From the NCBI RefSeq assembly GCF_003752595.1, contig NZ_RKIJ01000013.1:124001-188000 (forward strand): a stretch of DNA of 64,000 bases, written 5' to 3'. This document shows positions 1 to 7,901 of the stretch, in pieces. Below the pieces are notes generated by a model, which was not told the DNA's origin, made no database searches, and saw nothing but the letters and a program-made list of their open reading frames with translations. How positions within the stretch are numbered: the first letter of the stretch is position 1; each line of letters begins with the position of its first letter. Source of the DNA: Cellulomonas sp. PhB143 (GTDB taxonomy: Bacteria; Actinomycetota; Actinomycetes; Actinomycetales; Cellulomonadaceae). The position numbers were made by a program, and so were the translations under genes.

Positions 1-2573
1 GTCAGTCCACCAACGCGGTCTTCGGCTTCACCTCGATGCTCATCAACCTCCTGCGCGACGAGGCGCCCACGCACATCGCGGTGGCCTTCGACGCGGGCAG
101 CACGACGTTCCGCACCGAGCAGCTGCCGAGCTACAAGGCCGGTCGCGCCGCGACGCCCGAGCCGTTCAAGGGCCAGGTGCCGCTGATCAAGGAGGTGCTC
201 GAGGCCCTGAACGTGCCGGCGTTCGAGAAGCCGGGCTTCGAGGCCGACGACATCTTCGCGACGCTCGCCACCCGGGCCGCGGCGCAGGGCATGCAGGTGC
301 TGGTGTGCTCGGGCGACCGCGACGCGTTCCAGCTCGTGTCCGAGGACGTCACGGTGCTCTACCCGAAGCGCGGCGTCTCCGACCTGACGCGCATGACGCC
401 CTCGGCGGTCGCCGAGAAGTACGGGGTGCCGCCCGAGCGCTACCCGGACCTCGCGGCGCTCGTGGGGGAGACGGCCGACAACCTCCCGGGGGTCCCGGGC
501 GTCGGGCCCAAGACGGCAGCGAAGTGGATCACCCAGTACGGCGACCTGGAGGCGGTGCTCGACGCGTCCGACGCGATCAAGGGCAAGGCCGGGGAGAGCC
601 TGCGCGCCCACCTCGAGCAGGTGCGCTCGAACCGGCGGCTGAACGCCCTCCTGCGCGACATGGACCTGCCGGTCGGCCCGGAGGACCTCGCCACGCGCCC
701 CTGGGACCGGGACGCCGTGCACCGCGTGTTCGACGCGCTGGAGTTCGCGGCCCTGCGCGAGCGGCTGCTCGCGCTCGGCCCCGAGTCGGACGCGCCCGAG
801 GAGCCGGGGCTGGAGGTCGTGGTCGACGACGTCGCGCCCGGGCAGCTGGGCGTCTGGCTCGGCGCGCGCGCCGGGCGCCGGCTGGGCCTCGACGTCGAGG
901 GGCGCACCACGCCCGTCGACGGCGACGCGTGGAGCGTCGCGGTCTCGGACGGCGAGCGCGCGGTCACCTGCGACCTCGCCGAGGCCGCACCCGAGGACGA
1001 GAGCGCCCTGGCGTCCTGGCTGGCCGACGCCAGCGCGCCCAAGGTGGTGCACGGTGCCAAGGCGGCCGCGCACGCGCTCGGCGCGCGCGGGCTCGCGCTG
1101 GAGGGCGTCGCCTTCGACACGGGGCTCGCGGCGTACCTGTGCCACCCCGACCAGCGCGGCTACGACCTCGGCGACCTCGCCGTGCGTCACCTGCACCGCG
1201 AGCTGAGGGTCGAGGACGAGGCCGACGCCCAGGGGGCGCTCGACCTCTCGCTCGACGGCTCCGGCGTCGGGCGCCAGGCCGCCGTGCGGGCGACCGCGGT
1301 GCTCGAGCTCGGCACCGTCCTCGCCGGCATGCTCGAGGACCGCGGCGCCACCGGGCTCCTCGCCGAGCTCGAGCTGCCGCTCTCGCGGGTGCTGGGCGAG
1401 ATGGAGTCCGACGGCATCGCGGTCGACTCCGACGAGCTGCGGGGCCTGGAGCGGCACTTCGCCGAGCTCGTCGCGAGCGCCGCCGCGTCGGCGTTCGAGG
1501 TCATCGGCCGCGAGGTCAACCTCGGCTCGCCCAAGCAGCTCCAGGAGGTCCTGTTCGACCAGCTGGAGATGCCGCGGACGAAGCGGATCAAGACGGGCTA
1601 CACGACGGACGCCTCCGCGCTCGCGGACCTGTTCGTCAAGACGGGCCACCCCTTCCTCGAGCACCTGCTCGCGCACCGCGACGCGAGCCGGCTGCGCCAG
1701 ACGGTCGAGGGCCTGCTGCGCTCGGTGGCCGACGACGGCCGGATCCACACGACCTTCCAGCAGACCATCGCGGCGACCGGCCGGCTGAGCTCGACGGACC
1801 CGAACCTGCAGAACATCCCGATCCGCACGGAGGCCGGTCGCCGGATCCGGCGTGCCTTCGTCGTCGGCGACGGCTACGAGACGCTGCTGACGGCCGACTA
1901 CAGCCAGATCGAGATGCGGATCATGGCGCACCTGTCGGGGGACGCCGGGCTGATCGAGGCGTTCCGCTCCGGCGAGGACCTGCACAGCTATGTCGGCTCG
2001 CGGGTGTTCGAGGTCCCGGCCGACGAGGTCACCCCGGCCATGCGCTCGAAGATCAAGGCGATGTCCTACGGGCTCGCGTACGGGCTCTCGTCCTACGGCC
2101 TGTCCAACCAGCTGAACATCGCGGTCTCCGAGGCGCAGGCGCTGATGGACGACTACTTCTCGCGGTTCGGCGGGGTGCGCGACTACCTGACCGGCGTCGT
2201 GGACGAGGCGAGGTCCACGGGCTACACCGCGACGATCCTCGGGCGCCGCCGCTACCTGCCGGACCTGACGAGCGACAACCGCCAGCGCCGGGACATGGCC
2301 GAGCGGATGGCGCTGAACGCCCCGATCCAGGGCAGCGCAGCCGACATCATCAAGGTCGCGATGCTCGGCGTGCGCCGGGCGATGGAGAAGCAGGGGCTGC
2401 GCTCGCGCCTGCTCCTGCAGGTGCACGACGAGCTGCTGGTGGAGGTCGCGCCGGGAGAGCGGGACGCCGTGGAGGCGCTGCTGCGCTCGGAGATGGGCGC
2501 GGCGGCCGACCTCTCGGTCCCGCTCGACGTGTCCGTCGGCGAGGGCACGAGCTGGCACGACGCGGGCCACTGA
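1..2573 (+). CDS. polA: DNA polymerase I, 5' end cut off by the window edge
   Basis: The frame is open from base 3, where it encodes QSTNAVFGFTS, so the true start lies outside; about 856 residues are visible and roughly 40 are missing. The first ~270 residues are the 5'-nuclease (flap) domain, followed by a 3'-5' exonuclease-like fold and the family A polymerase domain. Polymerase motif A (DYSQIEMRI) is near nt 1897, motif B (SKIKAMSYGLAYG) near nt 2048 and motif C (QVHDELL) near nt 2420. The exonuclease domain keeps a DxE pair (GLDVEG, nt ~885), but the second motif reads HGAKAAAH and lacks its aspartate, so proofreading is doubtful. Known role: repair synthesis and primer removal. It ends four bases from a convergent methyltransferase gene. 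Confidence 0.97.
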   Translation, partial: QSTNAVFGFTSMLINLLRDEAPTHIAVAFDAGSTTFRTEQLPSYKAGRAATPEPFKGQVPLIKEVLEALNVPAFEKPGFEADDIFATLATRAAAQGMQVLVCSGDRDAFQLVSEDVTVLYPKRGVSDLTRMTPSAVAEKYGVPPERYPDLAALVGETADNLPGVPGVGPKTAAKWITQYGDLEAVLDASDAIKGKAGESLRAHLEQVRSNRRLNALLRDMDLPVGPEDLATRPWDRDAVHRVFDALEFAALRERLLALGPESDAPEEPGLEVVVDDVAPGQLGVWLGARAGRRLGLDVEGRTTPVDGDAWSVAVSDGERAVTCDLAEAAPEDESALASWLADASAPKVVHGAKAAAHALGARGLALEGVAFDTGLAAYLCHPDQRGYDLGDLAVRHLHRELRVEDEADAQGALDLSLDGSGVGRQAAVRATAVLELGTVLAGMLEDRGATGLLAELELPLSRVLGEMESDGIAVDSDELRGLERHFAELVASAAASAFEVIGREVNLGSPKQLQEVLFDQLEMPRTKRIKTGYTTDASALADLFVKTGHPFLEHLLAHRDASRLRQTVEGLLRSVADDGRIHTTFQQTIAATGRLSSTDPNLQNIPIRTEAGRRIRRAFVVGDGYETLLTADYSQIEMRIMAHLSGDAGLIEAFRSGEDLHSYVGSRVFEVPADEVTPAMRSKIKAMSYGLAYGLSSYGLSNQLNIAVSEAQALMDDYFSRFGGVRDYLTGVVDEARSTGYTATILGRRRYLPDLTSDNRQRRDMAERMALNAPIQGSAADIIKVAMLGVRRAMEKQGLRSRLLLQVHDELLVEVAPGERDAVEALLRSEMGAAADLSVPLDVSVGEGTSWHDAGH

Positions 2574-2577
2574 CCCG

Positions 2578-3378
2578 CTACGGCCGGCGCGTCACGACGA
2601 CGATCGTGCCGGGCAGGTACCGCCCGCGGACCGGGCCCCAGCCTCCCCAGACCTCCGTGTTGCCGGCGGGCCACTCCGGCTCGACGACGTCGCACACCTG
2701 GAGGCCGGCGGCGACGACGTCGCGCACGTGGTCGCCCACGGTCCGGTGGTACTCGGCGTAGGCGACGCGGCCGCCGGCGTCCCGCTCCACGTAGGGCGTG
2801 CGGTCGAAGTACGAGCGGGTCGCCGTGAGCCCGCGCTCGGAGGGGTCGTCGGGGAAGGCCCAGCGCAGGGGGTGCGTCGCGGAGAAGACCCAGCGCCCGC
2901 CGGGCCGCAGGACGCGGGCCGCCTCGGCGTGCACGCGCTCGGCGTCGGGGACGAACGGGATCGCGCCGAACGCGGTGAAGACGACGTCGAAGGCGGCGTC
3001 CGCGAACGGGAGGGCCCGGGCGTCGGCCTGGACGAGCGGCACGCGCCGCCCGCGGCCGGCGTCGAGGCGGGCGCCCGCCTCGAGCATCCCGGCGGAGACG
3101 TCGGTCGCGACGGCCCGGGCGCCCGCGTCGGTGAGCCAGCGCGCGCCCTGCGCGGCGCCCGCGCCGATCTCCAGCACCTGCCGGCCCCGCACCTCGCCGA
3201 GCAGATGGGCGTCGGCCTCGCGCAGCCCCTCGGGCCCCCAGCAGAGCTCGGCGGCGCCGAGGAACCCGCCGTGCTCGTCCTGGTACCCGGTCGCGTTCTC
3301 GTCCCACCACGCGCGGGCGGCCGAGCCGCCCTCGGCGTCGGGGACGGGCTGGTAACCGGCGGAACCGAGGTGGCTCAT
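2578..3378 (-). CDS. Class I SAM-dependent methyltransferase
   Basis: A 266-residue protein with a Rossmann-type methyltransferase core. Motif I (VLEIGAGAAQG) is at residues 68-78, an acidic ribose-binding segment (VATDVSAGML) follows, and motif IV (DVVFTAFGAIPFV) comes after that; together they match the Methyltransf_11 group. The substrate cannot be told; similar actinobacterial proteins are only annotated as methyltransferases. The ATG at 3378 has no Shine-Dalgarno sequence but lies six bases after CAGGAT (3390-3385, minus strand), so the mRNA may be leaderless. It stands alone, convergent with polA and divergent from rpsA. Confidence 0.85.
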   Translation of the reverse strand: MSHLGSAGYQPVPDAEGGSAARAWWDENATGYQDEHGGFLGAAELCWGPEGLREADAHLLGEVRGRQVLEIGAGAAQGARWLTDAGARAVATDVSAGMLEAGARLDAGRGRRVPLVQADARALPFADAAFDVVFTAFGAIPFVPDAERVHAEAARVLRPGGRWVFSATHPLRWAFPDDPSERGLTATRSYFDRTPYVERDAGGRVAYAEYHRTVGDHVRDVVAAGLQVCDVVEPEWPAGNTEVWGGWGPVRGRYLPGTIVVVTRRP

Positions 3379-3401
3379 GGCCCCATCCTGCCGGACCTGC
3401 G

Positions 3402-3430
3402 TTGAACTCGGGGAGGTGCGCCGCTATGCT
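3402..3430 (+). promoter_or_regulatory. rpsA promoter, sigma70/SigA type
   Basis: TTGAAC (3402-3407) and TATGCT (3425-3430) are separated by 17 bases, a near-ideal housekeeping promoter and one of the clearest in the window. Transcription would begin near 3437 and leave a leader of about 185 bases before rpsA. It lies immediately upstream of, and opposite to, the methyltransferase start. Confidence 0.7.
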
Positions 3431-3452
3431 TGTCGATGGTGCCGTGCGCCTT

Positions 3453-3480
3453 GCACGCAGCGAGCTCAGCTCGTGCGTGC
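3453..3480 (+). promoter_or_regulatory. Hairpin in the long rpsA leader
   Basis: GCACGCA (3453-3459) plus CGAGCT (3461-3466) pair with AGCTCGTGCGTGC (3468-3480), giving a 13-bp stem with one bulged G at 3460 and a nearly closed loop. It sits close to the predicted 5' end of the mRNA. A role in autogenous control by S1 or in mRNA stability is inference only. Confidence 0.4.
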
Positions 3481-3622
3481 AGGTCGCGTCCGCACCGTCC
3501 CAACGGACCCGGGCTCCGGCCCGCCGCGCGAGGCGACCTCGGTCCCCGCGCGCGAGGGTCCGCTGAAACCAGCACCATTCCTGTCCGCACTACGTCCTGT
3601 CCGCATCGGAGCATCGAACTCT

Positions 3623-5122
3623 ATGACCATCTCCACCCCCGCGAAGTCCGCCCCTCAGGTTGCCGTCAACGACATCGGCACCGAAGAGGACTTCCTGGCC
3701 GCCATCGACGCGACCATCAAGTACTTCAACGACGGCGACATCGTCGAAGGCACCATCGTCAAGGTCGACCGGGACGAGGTCCTCCTCGACATCGGTTACA
3801 AGACCGAGGGCGTCATCCCCTCCCGCGAGCTGTCCATCAAGCACGACGTCGACCCCGGTGAGGTCGTCGCGGTGGGCGACGCGGTCGAGGCCCTGGTCCT
3901 CCAGAAGGAGGACAAGGAAGGCCGCCTGATCCTGTCCAAGAAGCGCGCACAGTACGAGCGCGCCTGGGGCACCATCGAGAAGGTCAAGGAGGAGGACGGC
4001 GTCGTCACCGGCACCGTCATCGAGGTCGTCAAGGGCGGCCTCATCCTCGACATCGGCCTGCGCGGCTTCCTGCCCGCCTCCCTCGTGGAGATGCGTCGTG
4101 TCCGCGACCTCCAGCCGTACGTCGGCAAGGAGATCGAGGCCAAGATCATCGAGCTCGACAAGAACCGCAACAACGTCGTCCTCTCGCGCCGTGCCTGGCT
4201 CGAGCAGACGCAGTCCGAGGTGCGCTCGACCTTCCTGCAGACGCTGCAGAAGGGCCAGGTCCGCCCCGGTGTCGTCTCCTCGATCGTCAACTTCGGTGCG
4301 TTCGTGGACCTGGGCGGCGTCGACGGCCTCGTGCACGTCTCCGAGCTGTCCTGGAAGCACATCGACCACCCGTCCGAGGTCGTCGAGGTCGGCCAGGAGG
4401 TCACGGTCGAGGTGCTCGACGTCGACTTCGACCGCGAGCGCGTCTCGCTGTCGCTCAAGGCGACGCAGGAGGACCCCTGGCAGACGTTCGCCCGGACCCA
4501 CGCGATCGGCCAGGTCGTCCCGGGCAAGGTCACCAAGCTCGTCCCGTTCGGTGCGTTCGTGCGCGTCGAGGACGGCATCGAGGGCCTCGTGCACATCTCG
4601 GAGCTCGCCGTGCGCCACGTCGACCTGCCCGAGCAGGTCGTCACGGTCGGCGAGGAGGTGTTCGTCAAGGTCATCGACATCGACCTCGAGCGTCGCCGCA
4701 TCTCGCTGTCGCTGAAGCAGGCCAACGAGGGCGTCAACCCGGAGTCGGACGACTTCGACCCGGCGCTCTACGGCATGGCGGCCGAGTACGACGAGCAGGG
4801 CAACTACAAGTACCCCGAGGGCTTCGACCCCGAGTCGAACGAGTGGCTCGAGGGCTTCGAGACCCAGCGCGAGGCGTGGGAGGCGGAGTACGCCAAGGCC
4901 CACGAGCGCTGGGAGGCGCACCGCAAGCAGGTCTCGGAGGCCATCAAGGCCGACACCGAGGCGTCGCTCGCGCCGTCCTCCTCGTCCTCGAGCAGCAGCT
5001 CGTCGTCGACCGGTGGCGGCAGCTCCTCGTACTCCTCGGCCCCCGCGGCCGAGGAGACCGGCGGCACGCTCGCGTCGGACGAGGCGCTCGCGGCCCTGCG
5101 CGAGAAGCTCACGGGCAACTGA
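3623..5122 (+). CDS. rpsA: 30S ribosomal protein S1
   Basis: A 499-residue protein with four S1 RNA-binding repeats, at about residues 35-105, 122-188, 208-277 and 294-363. Repeats 3 and 4 carry the conserved FGAFVDLGGVDGLVH and FGAFVRVEDGIEGLVH segments. Actinobacterial S1 normally has four repeats, against six in E. coli. The ATG at 3623 was chosen because the conserved MTISTP N-terminus begins there; the frame stays open upstream to 3377, but that stretch does not resemble S1. The C-terminal tail is acidic, then rich in serine (11 serines in a row), glycine and alanine. S1 binds mRNA on the small subunit. The downstream order rpsA, ABC exporter, coaE, uvrB is usual in actinobacteria. Confidence 0.97.
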   Translation: MTISTPAKSAPQVAVNDIGTEEDFLAAIDATIKYFNDGDIVEGTIVKVDRDEVLLDIGYKTEGVIPSRELSIKHDVDPGEVVAVGDAVEALVLQKEDKEGRLILSKKRAQYERAWGTIEKVKEEDGVVTGTVIEVVKGGLILDIGLRGFLPASLVEMRRVRDLQPYVGKEIEAKIIELDKNRNNVVLSRRAWLEQTQSEVRSTFLQTLQKGQVRPGVVSSIVNFGAFVDLGGVDGLVHVSELSWKHIDHPSEVVEVGQEVTVEVLDVDFDRERVSLSLKATQEDPWQTFARTHAIGQVVPGKVTKLVPFGAFVRVEDGIEGLVHISELAVRHVDLPEQVVTVGEEVFVKVIDIDLERRRISLSLKQANEGVNPESDDFDPALYGMAAEYDEQGNYKYPEGFDPESNEWLEGFETQREAWEAEYAKAHERWEAHRKQVSEAIKADTEASLAPSSSSSSSSSSSTGGGSSSYSSAPAAEETGGTLASDEALAALREKLTGN

Positions 5123-5130
5123 GCCCACCC

Positions 5131-5162
5131 GGGCGCCCGGCCGGTCCGCCGGCCGGGCGCCC
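5131..5162. terminator. Strong hairpin 3' of rpsA
   Basis: A perfect 14-bp inverted repeat (5131-5144 with 5149-5162) with a 4-base loop, all G/C except the loop T. It starts eight bases after the rpsA stop codon. There is no U-tract, which is common for GC-rich actinobacterial terminators. It may serve both converging units. Confidence 0.6.
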
Positions 5163-5172
5163 GTCAGCACGG

Positions 5173-5204
5173 CGGCCCGTCACCTCCTCGGAGGTGACGG
5201 GCCG
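5173..5204. terminator. Second hairpin between rpsA and the ABC exporter
   Basis: CGGCCCGTCACCTC (5173-5186) pairs with GAGGTGACGGGCCG (5191-5204), a perfect 14-bp stem that can extend to 15 bp. Together with the hairpin at 5131-5162 it forms a tandem double terminator between two convergent genes. Confidence 0.6.
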
Positions 5205-5218
5205 TCGTCGTCGGGGCC

Positions 5219-5250
5219 CTGCCGTCCCCTGCCGTCCCCTGCCGTCCTTT
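5219..5250. repeat. Short tandem repeat, 10-bp unit
   Basis: The decamer CTGCCGTCCC occurs three times in a row from 5219, the last copy ending in TTT. It lies in the 147-bp gap between the rpsA hairpins and the 3' end of the ABC exporter gene. No function is evident. Confidence 0.6.
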
Positions 5251-5269
5251 GCCGGTCGCCGGCGCGTCG

Positions 5270-7153
5270 TCAGGCGGCCGCCGGCGCGAACTGCGTCCGG
5301 TAGAGCTCGGCGTACAGGCCGCCCCGGGCGAGCAGCTCGGTGTGCGTCCCGCTCTGGACCACCCGTCCCGAGTCGAGCACCACGATGGCGTCGGCCTCGC
5401 GCACGGTCGAGAGCCGGTGGGCGATGACGAGCGACGTGCGCCCCTCCAGGGCGCGGGCGAGCGCGCGCTGCACGGCGACCTCGGACTCCGAGTCGAGGTG
5501 GGCCGTGGCCTCGTCGAGGACGACGACGTCGGGCGCCTTGAGCAGGAGGCGGGCGATGGCCAGGCGCTGGCGCTCGCCGCCGGAGAGCCGGTACCCGCGG
5601 TCGCCGACGACGGTCGCGGTGCCGTCGGGCAGCGACCGGACCAGGTCCCACACGTGGGCCTGGCGCAGGGCCTCCTCGATCTCGGCGTCGCTCGCGTCGG
5701 GTCGCGCATAGCGCAGGTTCCCGGCGACGGAGTCGTGGAACAGGTGGGCCTCCTGCGAGACCACGCCCACGGTGGCCCGGAGCGTCGCCTGCGACGCCCG
5801 GGTCAGCTCGACGCCCGCGATCCGGACCGTTCCCTCCGTCGGGTCGTACATGCGGCTCACGAGCTGGGTGAGCGTCGTCTTGCCGGCCCCGGACGGGCCG
5901 ACGAGCGCGACCATGGCGCCCGCCGGCACGGTGAAGGACACGTCGTGCAGGGTGTCCTCGGTCGCGTCGCCCGCGGGCGCCCCCACGTTCTCCAGCGAGG
6001 CGAGCGAGACGTCCTGCGCACCCGGGTAGCGGAAGGTGACGTGGTCGACCTCCACGCGGGCGCCGGCGTCGCGCACGGCGGCTCGCAGGTCCACGGGGTG
6101 CGCGGGCTCGGCGACCGACGGCCTCAGGTCGAGCACCTCGAGCACCCGCTCGAAGCTCACGAGCGCCGTCATCACATCGACCTGGACGTTCGACATGGCG
6201 GTCAGCGGGCCGTAGAGGCGGCCCAGGTAGGCGGTCAGGGCGACGACGACGCCCACGGTCAGCTCGCCCCGGACCGCGAGCACCCCGCCCAGGCCGTAGA
6301 CGACCGCGACCGCGACCGAGGCGACCATGGTCAGGCCCACGCGGAAGTAGGTCGCGTAGAGGGCCTGCCGGACCCCGATGTCCCGGACCCGCCGGGCCTG
6401 CGCGGCATACCCCGCGGCCTCGCGCTCGGGGTCGCCGAAGATCTTCACCAGGTGCGCGCCCGCGACGTTGAACCGTTCGTTCATGGTCTGCGCGGCGTCC
6501 GCGTTGAGCTCGTAGCCCTCCCGGGTGATCGCGGCGATGCGTCGCCCGACCCACCGCGCAGGGAGCACGAACGCCGGCACGAGCACGAGCGAGACGAGGG
6601 TCAGCCGCCAGGACATCGACAGCATCGCGGCCAGGACGAACGCGATGGTCAGGGTGTTGCTCACCACGTTCTGCAGGGTGGCGGTGAAGGCCTGCTGCGC
6701 GCCGAGGACGTCGCCGTTGAGCCGTTGGACGAGGGCACCCGTCCGGGCGCGGGAGAAGAAGGCCAGCGGCATGCGCTGGACGTGGTCGAAGACCGCGGTG
6801 CGCAGGTCGAGGATCAGGCCCTCGCCGACGCGCGCGCTCAGCCAGCGCGTGGCGAGCCCGAGGAGCGCGGTCACGACCGCGAGCGCCGCGGCGGTCGCGG
6901 CGAGACCGAGCACCACGTCCGTGCGGCCCGGCGTGATCCCGTCGTCGATGAGGTCCCTGAACAGCAGCGGCGTCACGGCCCCGACGGCGGCGTCCAGGGC
7001 GACGAGGACGAGGAACACCGTGAGCTCGCGCCGGTAGGGCCGGGCGAAGGCGAGGACGCGCCGGACCGTCCCGGGCGCGAGGCGGTGCCGGGTGACGCTC
7101 GAGTCCTGGCGGAACGACGACGTCGTGCGCGGCGAGAAGTGGGGGACGGACAT
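5270..7153 (-). CDS. ABC exporter half-transporter (fused TMD-NBD)
   Basis: A 627-residue protein with an N-terminal six-helix exporter domain (about residues 35-330) and a C-terminal ATPase domain. The ATPase shows Walker A (GPSGAGKTT), the ABC signature (LSGGERQRLAIARLL), Walker B (VVVLDEATAHLD) and the H-loop (VIAHRLSTV). This is the MdlB/MsbA-like layout, which works as a dimer in the membrane; the substrate (lipid, peptide or drug) cannot be read from the sequence. The ATG at 7153 follows an AGGAG at good distance; a longer frame to 7282 would run into coaE and was rejected. It is divergent from coaE. Confidence 0.93.
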   Translation of the reverse strand: MSVPHFSPRTTSSFRQDSSVTRHRLAPGTVRRVLAFARPYRRELTVFLVLVALDAAVGAVTPLLFRDLIDDGITPGRTDVVLGLAATAAALAVVTALLGLATRWLSARVGEGLILDLRTAVFDHVQRMPLAFFSRARTGALVQRLNGDVLGAQQAFTATLQNVVSNTLTIAFVLAAMLSMSWRLTLVSLVLVPAFVLPARWVGRRIAAITREGYELNADAAQTMNERFNVAGAHLVKIFGDPEREAAGYAAQARRVRDIGVRQALYATYFRVGLTMVASVAVAVVYGLGGVLAVRGELTVGVVVALTAYLGRLYGPLTAMSNVQVDVMTALVSFERVLEVLDLRPSVAEPAHPVDLRAAVRDAGARVEVDHVTFRYPGAQDVSLASLENVGAPAGDATEDTLHDVSFTVPAGAMVALVGPSGAGKTTLTQLVSRMYDPTEGTVRIAGVELTRASQATLRATVGVVSQEAHLFHDSVAGNLRYARPDASDAEIEEALRQAHVWDLVRSLPDGTATVVGDRGYRLSGGERQRLAIARLLLKAPDVVVLDEATAHLDSESEVAVQRALARALEGRTSLVIAHRLSTVREADAIVVLDSGRVVQSGTHTELLARGGLYAELYRTQFAPAAA

Positions 7154-7241
7154 GTGCTCTCCTGCTCCGGGCGCGGACGCGCCCACCGGGGCAACACCGC
7201 GCGCGGGCGCATCCTTCCGGGCGTGCTGGCACGATGGGGTG

Positions 7242-7868
7242 ATGTTCAGGATCGGGTTGACGGGCGGGATAGCGGCGGGCAAGTCGGCGGTGGCGGAGCG
7301 GCTCGCGGAGCGGGGGGCCGTGGTCGTGGACTACGACCTGCTGGCACGGGAGGCGGTGCGTCCGGGGTCGGTCGGGCTGGACGGGATCGTCGCGGCGTTC
7401 GGCGCCGACGTCGTCCTGCCGGACGGGACGCTCGACCGTGCGGCCACGGCGACGCTGGTGTTCGGGGACGCGCAGGCGCGGGCGCGGCTCGACGCGATCG
7501 TGCACCCGGAGGTCCGGCGGCTCGCGGCGGAGCGGGAGGCCGCGGTGGCGGCCGGGGACGCGCGCGCCGTCGTCGTGCACGACGTGCCGCTGCTGGTCGA
7601 GACCGGCCGGACCGACGACTTCGACCTCGTGCTGGTGGTGCAGGCCCCCGAGGCGCTGCGCCGCGAGCGGCTGGTCGCGGGGCGGGGGCTGAGCACCCAG
7701 GACGCCGGGGGCCGGATCGCCGCGCAGGCCTCGGACGAGCAGCGCGCCGCGGCGGCCGACGTGCTGCTCGACGGCTCGGGGGACCTGGCCGCGCTGCGCG
7801 CCCAGGTCGACGACCTGTGGGCGCGGATCGCCGCGGAGGTCGCCGCGGAGGCGGACGAGCCGGCCTGA
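7242..7868 (+). CDS. coaE: Dephospho-CoA kinase
   Basis: A 208-residue P-loop kinase with Walker A at the N-terminus (GLTGGIAAGKSAV), the DYDLLAREAV substrate-binding segment and VVHDVPLLVETG, all typical of CoaE. It phosphorylates the 3'-hydroxyl of dephospho-CoA, the last step of coenzyme A synthesis. The ATG at 7242 is six bases after CACGAT (7230-7235), so a leaderless start is possible. The gene is followed 33 bases later by uvrB, as in most actinobacteria. Some homologues carry a C-terminal GrpB domain; this one does not. Confidence 0.95.
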   Translation: MFRIGLTGGIAAGKSAVAERLAERGAVVVDYDLLAREAVRPGSVGLDGIVAAFGADVVLPDGTLDRAATATLVFGDAQARARLDAIVHPEVRRLAAEREAAVAAGDARAVVVHDVPLLVETGRTDDFDLVLVVQAPEALRRERLVAGRGLSTQDAGGRIAAQASDEQRAAAADVLLDGSGDLAALRAQVDDLWARIAAEVAAEADEPA

Positions 7869-7901
7869 CCGCGTGTCGGTGGCGCGGCGTACCGTGGCGG
7901 C

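Noticed and set aside
3377-3622. 82 extra N-terminal codons for ribosomal protein S1
   Set aside because: The stretch contains the promoter and leader, is not S1-like, and the conserved MTISTP start is at 3623.
7154-7282. Longer start at 7282 for the ABC exporter
   Set aside because: It would overlap coaE by 41 bases and add an unconserved tail; the ATG at 7153 has an AGGAG at the right distance.
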